Shown: positions 7,779 to 17,068 of the stretch, one piece after another | Numbering within the stretch: position 1 is the stretch's first letter | How the letters are laid out: each line of letters opens with the position of its first letter | DNA from: JAGPIS01 sp964635545 | GTDB taxonomy: Bacteria; Bacteroidota; Bacteroidia; Bacteroidales; Marinilabiliaceae | Length of the DNA stretch: 20,739 nucleotides | NCBI GenBank assembly: GCA_964635545.1 | Contig: CAZWOA010000059.1 | Span: 1-20,739 of the forward strand | Direction: 5' to 3' | Translations under genes and position numbers: made by a program | Notes under the pieces: generated by a model | The model's input: only the letters and a program-made list of their open reading frames with translations | The model's database searches: none | Told to the model about the DNA's origin: nothing

Positions 7779-7845
7779 AGGGCTGCTAGCTTTTAGCTAT
7801 TGGCTATCAGCTATTGGCTATTAGCTAAATACAAAATACTAAATA

Positions 7846-8556
7846 CTAACTACCAACCACCGTCTGCAACTTATATCCCTTTTGTCTAAATGAACAAACC
7901 TCTAAACCGGTGCTGTTTTTTTCAAGTAATACCCTTACACGACGAACATAGTTATTTAAACTCTGTTCGTTATAGAAAGCCGTATCTTCTCCCCACACGG
8001 CAATGTACAAATCATCCCGTGAGACAATTTCATTGAAGTTATCGGTCAGTTTTTTGAGGATGGCATATTCCATCGGGCGCAAGTCGATAATCTTCTCTCC
8101 AACGAATACTAATGCTCTGTTTCGGGTGTCAAGCTGGGCATTGCCTATTGTGATGATGTGTTCAGGATTTTCCGACGTAAGTTTTGTTTTGCGTGTAAAA
8201 CGGTCGATATGTGCCGAAAGCAGTCTGGCCGAGAATGGTTTTTCGATATAAGCCACGGCACCGGCCATCAATCCGGCTTCTTTTGTTTCATCTTCGCGGT
8301 GCGATGATATAAAGATAACGGGTAGGGTAGGATTACCATTGAAGAGCTCTTGAGCCATTTCAATGCCGTTCTCTTTGCCTATCTCCACATCAAATATTAA
8401 AATATGAGGGTTAATCTTGCTTATGGCCTCTGCAACGCCATAGGCTGCACTCAAGTAGGTGGCATCATAACCTCTCTTATTCAGTTCGTCAACTATGCTG
8501 CTGCCCAATAGCACGTCGTCATCTACAAGTAAAACTTTTATAACTGGTGATTCCAT
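7846..8556 (-). CDS. OmpR-type response regulator (RprY-like)
   Basis: The 236-residue protein has a receiver domain (1-120) with the acidic pair Asp12/Asp13 (VLLVDDDV), phosphoacceptor Asp56 (ILIFDVEIG), a Ser at the Thr/Ser switch (VIFISSHRED, Ser84) and Lys106 (YIEKPF). A winged-helix DNA-binding domain follows (about 135-232), with LRPMEYAILKKLTDNFNEIV and the recognition region EQSLNNYVRRVRVLL. It is a cytoplasmic transcription factor switched on by phosphorylation. It lies 11 bp after the histidine kinase gene, which is surely its partner. It faces the TolC operon tail to tail, so it need not control that operon. RprY is the Bacteroides family analogue; the target genes are not visible. 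Confidence 0.94.
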   Translation of the reverse strand: MESPVIKVLLVDDDVLLGSSIVDELNKRGYDATYLSAAYGVAEAISKINPHILIFDVEIGKENGIEMAQELFNGNPTLPVIFISSHREDETKEAGLMAGAVAYIEKPFSARLLSAHIDRFTRKTKLTSENPEHIITIGNAQLDTRNRALVFVGEKIIDLRPMEYAILKKLTDNFNEIVSRDDLYIAVWGEDTAFYNEQSLNNYVRRVRVLLEKNSTGLEVCSFRQKGYKLQTVVGS

Positions 8557-8567
8557 TTGATGTTTTT

Positions 8568-9929
8568 TTATGCTGAAATATTGGGTAATGTAATTACAAA
8601 TTCAGAACCTTTGCCCGCTTCACTCTTGGCCGATATTATGCCGTTGTGTGCTTTTACAATGCTTTGAGCGTAATATAGACCTATGCCGTTACCCTGCACG
8701 GTATCGGTTGTGAAGTAGGGTTTAAATATGTTTTTCATCTGCCGTTTGGTCATTCCTATTCCGTTATCAGAAATATATATATCCAATTTATCAAGGTTCT
8801 GCATGGCCGTAACTTCCACCTCTGTTTCATTACTATTGTATTTCACTGCATTTTCAATAATTATCCTAATGGAAGCCTCCATCAAATCAGGGTGCACATA
8901 CATCGTAAAGTCAGGATCTATATTATATGTGAAACAAATTTTTTTCTCTGGAAACATTGTTCTCATCTCACTCTCTATCTGTTCCAGCATATCATATAGC
9001 ACCACTTCACACTTCTGTGCATCATCTATTTTAACTATACTTTGTGCCGATTTTAGCAGACGCATTATTTTATCGGTAAGGAAATTCACCCTGTCGGCAG
9101 TGAGTGATAATGAGGCTTTCTTTTGCCCGTTGGTCTCTTGCTCTTCCATAAGCGAAAGTTGAAAAAATACAAACGCCAATGGCGATTTTAAATCGTGAAC
9201 TGCACCGTGAAACGAACGCTCCATATTTACAAGCTCATTATAACCGCGCTTAAGCATTAATAGTAAATAAAAAAGCACACTGATTATTACAATAGATGCA
9301 ACAAAAGAGACCAGCGTAACAACTCCCAACCTTTGCAGGTAGTTGGGTTGTTCTATTCTATATTCGGCTCTTATTATGTAGTTGCCGTCGGGTATTTCTA
9401 TTATCCGCTCGGCAGTATAAGTTTTTATAAAAAATGAATCGTTGGCATGAGGGATTTCTTGTTTAACCTCATCCACTATTTTGTTGCTCCTAGTGTCGTG
9501 TAGAGTAATGTGTGATGATACAACTTTACCTTTTTCATTGAGAAGGGTGGTTAGCATGATGTTTAATTCTTTTAAGTCAAATTTTCCCTCTTCTATTTTT
9601 AATACTATCAAAGCATTTTCAATCATTACTGCTACATTGCAGTCCTCTTTTATGTCTCCTGCATTAATAATGCTGGGCTTTTGTTCTTTCATTATTTTTT
9701 CAAGAGAAATGCTGTCAATTGGTTCTATCGTATAAGGATAATTATTTTCAGTATCCATCCGACTTCTGATTAAAGAAGAAATGGACTCGTTAAAACAAGA
9801 AGTGAAAGATATAGCCTGTTCCTGAGTGTCTTTTACTGATGCATAACGAAACCACAAGCTTTGGGATACAAATAATGCAATCAAAGCCAATGCAGTTGCA
9901 AGTAGAATGGGAATGTGTTTTTTTTTCAT
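8568..9929 (-). CDS. Sensor histidine kinase (RprX-like)
   Basis: The 453-residue membrane kinase has TM1 at about 6-25 (IPILLATALALIALFVSQSL) and a periplasmic sensor domain at about 27-198. TM2 is at about 202-226, followed by a HisKA domain with H-box GAVHDLKSPL (His245). The ATPase domain has an N-box IIIENAVKYN (Asn360), a G1 box ISDNGIGMT (Asp388) and a G2 box GNGIGLYYAQ. All residues for autophosphorylation are present. It is the first gene of a two-gene operon with the response regulator downstream. The periplasmic domain suggests an envelope or extracellular signal; the ligand is not known. On the minus strand, TATCTTTA, about 30 bp before the start, is a weak -7 candidate. The 5' side is cut off by a gap 56 bp away. 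Confidence 0.94.
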   Translation of the reverse strand: MKKKHIPILLATALALIALFVSQSLWFRYASVKDTQEQAISFTSCFNESISSLIRSRMDTENNYPYTIEPIDSISLEKIMKEQKPSIINAGDIKEDCNVAVMIENALIVLKIEEGKFDLKELNIMLTTLLNEKGKVVSSHITLHDTRSNKIVDEVKQEIPHANDSFFIKTYTAERIIEIPDGNYIIRAEYRIEQPNYLQRLGVVTLVSFVASIVIISVLFYLLLMLKRGYNELVNMERSFHGAVHDLKSPLAFVFFQLSLMEEQETNGQKKASLSLTADRVNFLTDKIMRLLKSAQSIVKIDDAQKCEVVLYDMLEQIESEMRTMFPEKKICFTYNIDPDFTMYVHPDLMEASIRIIIENAVKYNSNETEVEVTAMQNLDKLDIYISDNGIGMTKRQMKNIFKPYFTTDTVQGNGIGLYYAQSIVKAHNGIISAKSEAGKGSEFVITLPNISA

Positions 9930-9985
9930 AAATACAAGAATTTCACTTTACGTAAAGATATATAAAAACTGATATTTCCCTAATT

Positions 9986-10085
9986 NNNNNNNNNNNNNNN
10001 NNNNNNNNNNNNNNNNNNNNNNNNNNNNNNNNNNNNNNNNNNNNNNNNNNNNNNNNNNNNNNNNNNNNNNNNNNNNNNNNNNNNN
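9986..10085. other. Scaffold gap (100 N) that removes the start of the YcaO gene
   Basis: This is 100 N. The YcaO reading frame is already open at 10086, so its first 60 or more codons, its promoter and anything upstream (possibly a precursor peptide gene) lie in the gap. Linkage of the two-component operon to the YcaO locus depends on correct scaffolding. Confidence 0.97.
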
Positions 10086-11339
10086 AATGGTATGGCAAGC
10101 GGTAATACCAAGGAAGAAGCCTTAATACAAGGTTTTTGTGAGATATTCGAACGCTATGCTGGAATACAGATATATAATAATAATCTTACTCCACCAACTA
10201 TACCTATATCAGAATTCATTGATTATCCTGTATATAATATCGTCCAAAAATTACTCGATGAAAATAAATATTCCCTCATAATCAAAGATTGTTCATTAGG
10301 AATTGGCCTCCCTGTACTAGGTGTACTTGTTGTTGATGAAGATAACGGAAAATACAACTTCAATTTAGGTTCAGCCCTTAATCCTAGTATTGCTCTGGAA
10401 AGATGTATTACGGAATTGTATCAATCAGCGACAAGTCTTACATGGTATGACATTAAATTTGAGCAGTATACTGAAAATCCAAAATATGACGATACGTTTG
10501 TTTTTACAAATATGAATAAGTTGTTCCTAGACGGTAGTGGTGACTGGATGGTATCGTTATTCAAGGAAACGCCATCATACGAATACGAAGGTCTGAACAA
10601 AGATTTAAATAAGACCGATGATGATGATATGAAATTTATTAAAAAACTAATATCCAATCTTAATTATAAGATTTTTATCCGTGATGTATCTTTTATGGGT
10701 ATCAATTCATATTACATCGTAGTTCCTGGTATGAGTCAATTCCCAACGAAAAGGAAGCATTATGAATTACTTAATGATACTTACTGTAGCCTAAACTCCC
10801 TTAGAGATATTGAGAATATATCAAAGGAGAGACTTCAAGAGATATGTAAGTTGGTCAATAGAGATTACAATATTTTGAAGATGTTCAACTTCAATTTTAA
10901 TGAAATGTTTGTTTTCCATTCAAATCAAGACCTACTAGATTTGAAGTTGGAAATACTCTTGTTTATGATGAATTACAAAGCCGGATTTATCAAAGAAGCT
11001 TATGTATATATATCTGATTTTCTTCAGGATAAGGATTTTTCTGCCTATAAGTATTATTATGGTGTCAGAGATTTCGTAAAACTGAGGTTGGAGAATTACA
11101 ATAATGATGAAATAAAGAACATATTAAAAATCTTATACAAAGACGAAATTTCTGAAATTATTGATGATGTAAAAGCCCCGGAAAAGATTATGAGATACTA
11201 TAAATGGCCTCAGGACTTTAAGTGTGAAAAATGTTCTTTAATCAATGAGTGCCTTCAATTTGATTTTTTAAAAATCATGAAAAATATTCAAAAAAAGCAT
11301 AAAGAAGCTAACATTAATCACCAATTACTCAATTTATGA
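10086..11339 (+). CDS. YcaO-family ATP-dependent cyclodehydratase-like protein (5' end in gap)
   Basis: The visible 417 residues begin inside the ATP-binding signature: NGMASGNTKEEALIQGFCEI then FERYA, as in YcaO proteins (SNG..xGNTxEEAxxxGxxExxER). The downstream GIGLPVLGVLVVD and ALERCITELYQS match the next conserved YcaO blocks, and RDVSFMGINSYYIVVPGM matches the C-terminal half. YcaO enzymes use ATP to activate a peptide backbone amide, giving azolines, amidines or thioamides, often on RiPP precursors; E. coli YcaO instead helps modify ribosomal protein S12. About 200 further residues form a helical tail ending with a CX2CX5C cluster (CEKCSLINEC). The visible ATG at 10092 is internal, not the start. 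The gene overlaps the barrel gene by 4 bp (ATGA). No partner E1-like or TfuA gene is seen. Confidence 0.88.
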   Translation, partial: NGMASGNTKEEALIQGFCEIFERYAGIQIYNNNLTPPTIPISEFIDYPVYNIVQKLLDENKYSLIIKDCSLGIGLPVLGVLVVDEDNGKYNFNLGSALNPSIALERCITELYQSATSLTWYDIKFEQYTENPKYDDTFVFTNMNKLFLDGSGDWMVSLFKETPSYEYEGLNKDLNKTDDDDMKFIKKLISNLNYKIFIRDVSFMGINSYYIVVPGMSQFPTKRKHYELLNDTYCSLNSLRDIENISKERLQEICKLVNRDYNILKMFNFNFNEMFVFHSNQDLLDLKLEILLFMMNYKAGFIKEAYVYISDFLQDKDFSAYKYYYGVRDFVKLRLENYNNDEIKNILKILYKDEISEIIDDVKAPEKIMRYYKWPQDFKCEKCSLINECLQFDFLKIMKNIQKKHKEANINHQLLNL

Positions 11340-13594
11340 AAATGAATAAGATAGCACTTATATTATTTGGCATTTTAGCAACTGCCAATGTTTGTTACGC
11401 TCAAGAAATGAGGAAGATATATGGTCAAGTTACTGATTCTACTACCAACCAACCCATAGAGTTTGCTAATGTTGTTTTGTTAAAAACAGATTCAACATTT
11501 ATCACTGGCGTGGTGACAGACTCGTTGGGAACTTACGAACTAAACCATAAGAGTATTAATAAAGATGGAGGTTATATCCTACAAGTAACTCACATCGGTT
11601 ATGAGAAGAAAATGGTGACGCTTTATCACAATAAAGCAGAAGAGGCTATCAATTTACTATTGGTATCCAATAATATTTCGCTGCCAAATATTATGATTTC
11701 AGGTATCAGAACAAAAGTTAAGAATAGAATTAACTTCAACTATACCTTTACAGAACAGATGAAAGAAAGGGTTAGACTTACATCTAAATTACTAGAGAAC
11801 ATACCCACAGTTTTTGTAGATTATAACAGTACTGTTCATATTAAAGGTAGTAGTAATATATTGATACTAAAAAATGGTGTTGAACTAACCGACAACAGTC
11901 TTATCGATCAGATTCAGCCTGGTAGTATAAAAAACGTTGAGATTATGTATAATATTCCGAGTCAATATGCTAATCGGAATTATACGGCTATCATGAACAT
12001 TATAACTAGAAAAGAACAAGGCTATGCTCTGATGCTTGATAACAAAACAGCTGTTGATGGCTCAATGAATGATATAAAGGCTAATATTGGTTTTGAGACA
12101 GAAAAATCTTCAATATATCTATTTTACAAACAATATTACCGGAATCTTACACAAGATACTGAAAACAAGGTGCTTGACAATACAGGTGTTCTCTTGGCAA
12201 ACGATAGGTTCACCATTTTCCCCAGAAAGGAATATGATAACGAATTTTTCTATGGATATTCGTTTCAGCCAAATAAGAAACTTCAAGTAGGAATTGATGG
12301 TTATCTTTCTCTTTACGGAGAACGATTTAAAGAGAAATATAATCGTCCTTCACAGGATATTTATGCAATAACGAAAGAGGATATTAATACCCAGAATTAC
12401 AAAGGATTTGCAGTCTATAGGGATGGTAAAAATCACCTCACAGCAGAAACATCATTCAACAAAAAGTCTATTGATGATTATGATACATATTTTGTTGATG
12501 ATAACCACGTAGAGCAAAATGAGAATCAGGAACTTTATGGAATAAAAGTAGATTATAATAGAAAATTTGACGATAATGCCATACTCTATAGTGGAGTTAA
12601 ATATTCTCATAAGGACAATAATGGACTTTTCAATAATAGATTTTCCGACCTATTGGAGAATTATCATTACAATAATCTGTTTGCTTATGGTGAATTGATG
12701 AAAAGCCTCGGAGAGCATTGGATGGTTAATGTAGGCCTGAGTTTTCAGACTTATAAGCGATCATTTGCCAACGAAATAAAAGTCAAAGACACCGATGTTT
12801 TCCCGAAATTTAAAATCTCATATTCGTGGAATGACAATAGCAACTTGGCTCTGGGATATTCATCATACCTTAAAGATCCAAGCGTGTGGCAGATGCTATC
12901 TTTCATAAAAAAAGAGAGTTCTTACATATACACCAAAGGTAATCCCTACCTCAAACCAGAAAAAAGAGGAACTGTTGCGTTGGAATACAGTTATTCAAAG
13001 GGAAACTTCTATTTGGAAACCTCTACTTTTTACAAACGTACAAGCAATCCAATAGTTAACGAATTGATTGAAGATGGCGATGATGCTGTTATTGAATATA
13101 CGAATATAAATAATAGTAGTGATTATGGTATAGACCTCACGCTGTCATGTCATTTGGCAAAATGGTGGAGAATCAATTTCTACGGAGACGCACGCTATCG
13201 TAATATATCGACTGCTAACTATTATGATAGAAATAAATTATCATATATGGCTCAGATGCAGAGTGCCTGGTCTATTCTCTCTAAAATCACCGCTATTGTG
13301 CAATACACGCGCAATAGTAAGGAGCTTATGTATAATGGTTGTAGTAAGCCTTATGATTCAAGTATTGGGATGCTTAACTATGCCGTTAATGACTATCTTG
13401 ATCTATACATGGTATTCATTCAGCCTCTCGGCAACCTAAAAGGAGAGACAAATATCCATAATCAAACGGGAGCTATAGAGATGATAGACACCATACACGC
13501 TCAGAAAATCATGTTGTGCCTGACATTCACTCTTAATAAGGGAAAGAAACCAAAGAAAAAGGCAATGTATGAAAATGAATCAAAGAAGTATTGA
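11336..13594 (+). CDS. Outer membrane beta-barrel protein, TonB-receptor-like (first copy)
   Basis: The 752-residue protein has a signal peptide (MKMNKIALILFGILATANVC, cleavage near YAQE). A carboxypeptidase-regulatory-like beta-sandwich (about 27-110, YGQVTDSTTNQPIEFANVVL) comes next, then a plug-like domain (about 135-225, LLENIPTVFVDY and ILKNGVEL) and a long barrel of alternating polar/aromatic strands to the end. This is the OMP_b-brl_3 type of Bacteroidetes rather than a classical TonB receptor; no clear TonB box is seen. It probably sits in the outer membrane and may pass or bind the peptide made by this locus (inference from context). The start overlaps the YcaO stop by 4 bp; a second Met two codons on is also possible. 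A homologue lies at 17312-19657. Confidence 0.9.
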   Translation: MKMNKIALILFGILATANVCYAQEMRKIYGQVTDSTTNQPIEFANVVLLKTDSTFITGVVTDSLGTYELNHKSINKDGGYILQVTHIGYEKKMVTLYHNKAEEAINLLLVSNNISLPNIMISGIRTKVKNRINFNYTFTEQMKERVRLTSKLLENIPTVFVDYNSTVHIKGSSNILILKNGVELTDNSLIDQIQPGSIKNVEIMYNIPSQYANRNYTAIMNIITRKEQGYALMLDNKTAVDGSMNDIKANIGFETEKSSIYLFYKQYYRNLTQDTENKVLDNTGVLLANDRFTIFPRKEYDNEFFYGYSFQPNKKLQVGIDGYLSLYGERFKEKYNRPSQDIYAITKEDINTQNYKGFAVYRDGKNHLTAETSFNKKSIDDYDTYFVDDNHVEQNENQELYGIKVDYNRKFDDNAILYSGVKYSHKDNNGLFNNRFSDLLENYHYNNLFAYGELMKSLGEHWMVNVGLSFQTYKRSFANEIKVKDTDVFPKFKISYSWNDNSNLALGYSSYLKDPSVWQMLSFIKKESSYIYTKGNPYLKPEKRGTVALEYSYSKGNFYLETSTFYKRTSNPIVNELIEDGDDAVIEYTNINNSSDYGIDLTLSCHLAKWWRINFYGDARYRNISTANYYDRNKLSYMAQMQSAWSILSKITAIVQYTRNSKELMYNGCSKPYDSSIGMLNYAVNDYLDLYMVFIQPLGNLKGETNIHNQTGAIEMIDTIHAQKIMLCLTFTLNKGKKPKKKAMYENESKKY

Positions 13595-13599
13595 AAATT

Positions 13600-15786
13600 A
13601 TGCTCAATAGATTTCCTGTAATTAGGCAATATGATAGTGTTGATTGTGCTTTGGCATGTTTGAAAATGATATGTAAGTATTATCAAATTGAAGAAGATTT
13701 TGATGAAAATGACTACTTACATTATATTTCCAAGGACGGAATATCATTAGCATCAGTTGTCGAAATTGCCCAAAAGGCGAACTTTGATGTGGCTTGCGGT
13801 AAGGTCTTTGTAGATCAGTTAATTCAAGAAGTCCAACTACCTTGCATCCTATTCTGGAACCATAATCACTTCGTTGTATTGTATAAAATAAAAAGACGAT
13901 ATGGGAAGATCTTTTTTTGTATTGCTGATCCAGCAAAAGGGCGAAGTCTTTTTTCCTTAGAAGATTTTGCACGCCATTGGTCGGATTTTTCAAACGAAGG
14001 GAAAGAACAAGGTATTGCAATTATTCTTGTTCCTCTCGAAAATAAACAGATATCTACGAGAAAAAAGCGAACGGAAAAAAAATCTTTTCTTTCTATAATA
14101 TTTACATACAAAAGAACTATTTTCTGTATCCTGTCAGGTATTATTATTGGAGGTATTATACAACTTGCCTTTCCATTCCTTACGCAAATAATCGTTGATA
14201 GGGGCATAGAAAAAGAAGATATTAACTTCATTTTACTTGTTTTATTGGGGCAGATGATCTTGATAACAGGAAATATGTTTGTTGATTTTTTTAGAAGAAA
14301 TTTGGTTCTTAAATTAGGTTTCATATTTAGTAAAAGTTTACTTACAGAACTCGTATCAAAAATGTTGCGACTCCCTGTAAGATTCTTTGATTCAAAACAA
14401 ATTGGTGACTTTATACAGAGGTTACAAGATCATGACAAGGTGGAGCGTTTTGTGACCGTATATTTTGTAGATTTCATATTCGGCCTTATCTCATTACTTA
14501 CATTGGGAATTGTTTTGCTAATATACAGCAAATTCATTTTTCTATTGTTTTTATTTGGAAGTGCATTTTATATCATGTTGACGTATATCTTTATCAATAA
14601 GAAAAAGGGACTAAACCATGAGTTATTTGCTATTAAATCCAAAAATCAAAGTAAATATTATGAAATACTAAAAGGAGTTACTGAAATAAAACTTCAAAAT
14701 CAAGAACAGAAAAGCAAGGATGAAATAGCAGCCATACAGTCTGAAATATACAGAATAAATCTCCGAATGCTTAGAATTGATCAATATATAGATGTTGGAA
14801 ATATTTTTGTTAATGAACTAAAAAACATCTTAATTACATTCGTTTCTGCCATTTTTGTAATAAAAGGAGAGTTAACGATAGGTATGATGATATCAGTACA
14901 ATATATAATTGGTGCATTGAATGTTCCTATAGCTCAGTTTCTAACCTATATTGGTGGATATCAAGATGCTAAACTAAGCTTAAATAGGATGAACTGCATC
15001 TTTTCTATCAATGACGAAAAAGAAGGAAAAATAAAAGAAATGAACCTTGAACGAGGAGAAATTTCTTTAGAAAATCTTAATTTTAAGTATGTCATGTCCG
15101 AAAACTTTGTTTTGCATAATATTAATATAGAACTACCCTTGGGCAAAACTATTGCAATTGTAGGATCAAGTGGTAGTGGAAAAACCACCTTTTTGAAATT
15201 AATTTTAAAATTATATGAGCCTACCATAGGGAAAATATTAATCGGTAATACAGATATTAAAGACATACAAAATGAGTATTGGCGAAATTGTTGTGGAGCT
15301 GTACTACAAGATGGTTATATTTTCTCAGGAACTATTAAGAGCAATATTGTTATGGGGAGCCTATTTGATGAGGAAAGATTCCAACAAGCAGTCGCAATAT
15401 CTAACGTGTACACATTCGTTAAAAGCCTGCCATATAAATATGATACAAGAATTGGGGATAATGGTGTCAACCTAAGTCAAGGTCAAAAACAAAGAATTCT
15501 GATAGCAAGAGTAATCTATAAAAATCCGGATATTCTTTTTTTTGATGAAGCTACAAACTCTCTTGATGCAAGCAATGAAAAAGAAATAATTGAAAACTTA
15601 CATACTTTCTTGAAAAATAAAACCGTTTTTGTAGTTGCACATAGACTTAGTACTGTTAAAAATGCAGATATCATACTTGTCATGAATAATGGTAGTATCA
15701 TAGAAGAAGGAACCCACAGCTCCTTGGTTAATAAACGAGGTTTTTATTACAAACTGATTAAAAATCAATTAGAATTAGGGAAATAG
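13600..15786 (+). CDS. C39-peptidase ABC exporter (PCAT / bacteriocin-type)
   Basis: The N-terminal C39 protease domain (about 1-135) has catalytic Cys16 in RQYDSVDCALACLKM, His90 in NHNHFVVLYK and Asp110 in IADPAKG. About six membrane helices follow (about 160-440), then an ATPase with Walker A GSSGSGKTT (522-530), signature LSQGQKQR (625 on), Walker B ILFFDEATNSLD (Asp649, Glu650) and an H-loop VVAHRLST. Such proteins cut precursor peptides after a double-glycine leader and export the product through the inner membrane. I use ATG 13600 (728 aa); TTG 13591, overlapping the barrel gene stop by 4 bp, would add three residues and is a coupled alternative. The kinase gene begins one base after the stop. 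The gene is clearly AT-rich. Confidence 0.94.
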   Translation: MLNRFPVIRQYDSVDCALACLKMICKYYQIEEDFDENDYLHYISKDGISLASVVEIAQKANFDVACGKVFVDQLIQEVQLPCILFWNHNHFVVLYKIKRRYGKIFFCIADPAKGRSLFSLEDFARHWSDFSNEGKEQGIAIILVPLENKQISTRKKRTEKKSFLSIIFTYKRTIFCILSGIIIGGIIQLAFPFLTQIIVDRGIEKEDINFILLVLLGQMILITGNMFVDFFRRNLVLKLGFIFSKSLLTELVSKMLRLPVRFFDSKQIGDFIQRLQDHDKVERFVTVYFVDFIFGLISLLTLGIVLLIYSKFIFLLFLFGSAFYIMLTYIFINKKKGLNHELFAIKSKNQSKYYEILKGVTEIKLQNQEQKSKDEIAAIQSEIYRINLRMLRIDQYIDVGNIFVNELKNILITFVSAIFVIKGELTIGMMISVQYIIGALNVPIAQFLTYIGGYQDAKLSLNRMNCIFSINDEKEGKIKEMNLERGEISLENLNFKYVMSENFVLHNINIELPLGKTIAIVGSSGSGKTTFLKLILKLYEPTIGKILIGNTDIKDIQNEYWRNCCGAVLQDGYIFSGTIKSNIVMGSLFDEERFQQAVAISNVYTFVKSLPYKYDTRIGDNGVNLSQGQKQRILIARVIYKNPDILFFDEATNSLDASNEKEIIENLHTFLKNKTVFVVAHRLSTVKNADIILVMNNGSIIEEGTHSSLVNKRGFYYKLIKNQLELGK

Positions 15787-15787
15787 T

Positions 15788-17068
15788 ATGAAACCAAACG
15801 ATTTTTACAACTCTATTGATAGGGTGCTACCTCGTTCTTTCTTCTGCTTGGAAGAGATAATATTGACGACTCTAAATGAGGAATACTATTCTACAGTTAA
15901 TAAAATAAAGATCCATTGTTATTATTTACCTGATAAGTATGTTATTGTTCCTATAAAGGATGCAATTAAAAAAATCTTCATATCATGTATTGATAATAAA
16001 TATAAGTATCTTCTTATAGATAGGATGTCAAAATACGTATTTTGTATAACACCAAATATAAAGGAATTCCTTGCTCAATATCGCCAACCCAAATATATTG
16101 TAGAGGTTGCCTCAATCAACCACACAGAAATGGAACTATTGTTTTTTAAAGAATTATTAAATTTAGGGTTTCTACAATTTAGTGACAGTTTATCAGAAAA
16201 TGAAAATGAAATTGATTCTGATATCACTTCTATGATCTCGTTCCTTACGAGGCGTTTTTTCAATGTGAAATTATTGAGACAACGTGGAGCTAATTTATGT
16301 TTTCTAGTTGAGGATGCTGATGGACAAAAGATGTTTCTAAAGCAATTTCGATATAGCGAAAGAGAGAACAAAAAAAGTTTTGAGAGAAAAATATCTATAA
16401 TTAAGAAGTTTCAAGATTCTGATTATTTTTTGAAATTATTACATTATGACATTGATTATATGTTTTATGTTGTTAATTATTTTAATGGCAATGATTTAGA
16501 GGAGGTGTGCTACGCAATGTCATTAGAAAGCAAAATAGATGTTATTAATAAAATTGTAAATTCTGTTGCCTTCCTGCATTCAAGAAATATTGTACATGGA
16601 GACCTCCACCTTGGACAATTTCTCCTTTCAGATGACGGCAAACTCAAAATAATAGACTACGATATGGTCGCAGATATCACAGGAGGACACTTTTTTCCTT
16701 TTATGGGGGCCACTTGTGAATATATTGAGCCAGAATCACTTAGTCGGAATCCATTTGTCTTGTTGGAAAAAGAAGACTTAAATTATAGGGCGGAAATATA
16801 TCGTTTAGGGGTACTTATCTTTAACCTTATTTATGAAAGTCCTCCATTTCACGAACTAACATGGGAAATGCTATATGAATCAAAACAAAATTGCGAAATT
16901 CGATTTGATAATATAGATAATAGAGGTGTTTTGATACCTAATGAACTAATTACAATTATGAAAAAATGCTTATTTAAATGTCCTGAAAAACGATTTTCGT
17001 CTGCATGTGAAATTATTCCTTTGTTGAATGACATTAAAATAAGTGTATCTGCCCACCAGTCTCTATAA
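15788..17068 (+). CDS. Hanks-type protein kinase with unusual catalytic motifs and a possible RRE-like N-terminus
   Basis: The 426-residue protein has an N-terminal part (about 1-140) and a kinase domain (about 155-420). Kinase landmarks are Lys185 (FLKQF), Glu199, the catalytic loop VHGDLHLGQFLL (Asp272), and metal-binding IIDYD (Asp290). ATCEYIEPES stands for the APE motif, YRAEIYRLGVLIF for the helix-F region, and CPEKRF holds the conserved late arginine. It departs from the norm in having no GxGxxG loop, Gln277 for the usual Asn, DYD for DFG and EPE for APE. Residues about 72-130 (YLLIDRMSKYVFCITPNIKE, then FFKELLNLGFLQF) resemble a PqqD-like RiPP recognition element; this is a weak, by-eye match. 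There is no lyase or LanC domain, so it is not a class III/IV lanthipeptide synthetase. It may phosphorylate the precursor or another protein of the locus. Confidence 0.8.
   Translation: MKPNDFYNSIDRVLPRSFFCLEEIILTTLNEEYYSTVNKIKIHCYYLPDKYVIVPIKDAIKKIFISCIDNKYKYLLIDRMSKYVFCITPNIKEFLAQYRQPKYIVEVASINHTEMELLFFKELLNLGFLQFSDSLSENENEIDSDITSMISFLTRRFFNVKLLRQRGANLCFLVEDADGQKMFLKQFRYSERENKKSFERKISIIKKFQDSDYFLKLLHYDIDYMFYVVNYFNGNDLEEVCYAMSLESKIDVINKIVNSVAFLHSRNIVHGDLHLGQFLLSDDGKLKIIDYDMVADITGGHFFPFMGATCEYIEPESLSRNPFVLLEKEDLNYRAEIYRLGVLIFNLIYESPPFHELTWEMLYESKQNCEIRFDNIDNRGVLIPNELITIMKKCLFKCPEKRFSSACEIIPLLNDIKISVSAHQSL

Larger units (their letters stand above)
7480..7845. repeat. Repeat-rich intergenic region around a scaffold gap
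   Basis: No gene is visible. The left part (7487-7550) and right part (7787-7830) are degenerate tandem copies of a unit close to TTAGCTATTGGC. Between them lie a C/G-rich palindromic motif (7552-7576), a 45-bp repeat present twice, and 100 N. The region separates the 3' ends of two converging operons, a common place for such repeats to gather. Confidence 0.8.

Noticed and set aside
7528..7824. Open frames crossing the second gap, on both strands
   Set aside because: They consist of N and intergenic repeat sequence.
15788..17068. Class III/IV lanthipeptide synthetase
   Set aside because: The protein is only 426 residues with no lyase-like or LanC cyclase domain; only a kinase and a short N-terminal part are present.
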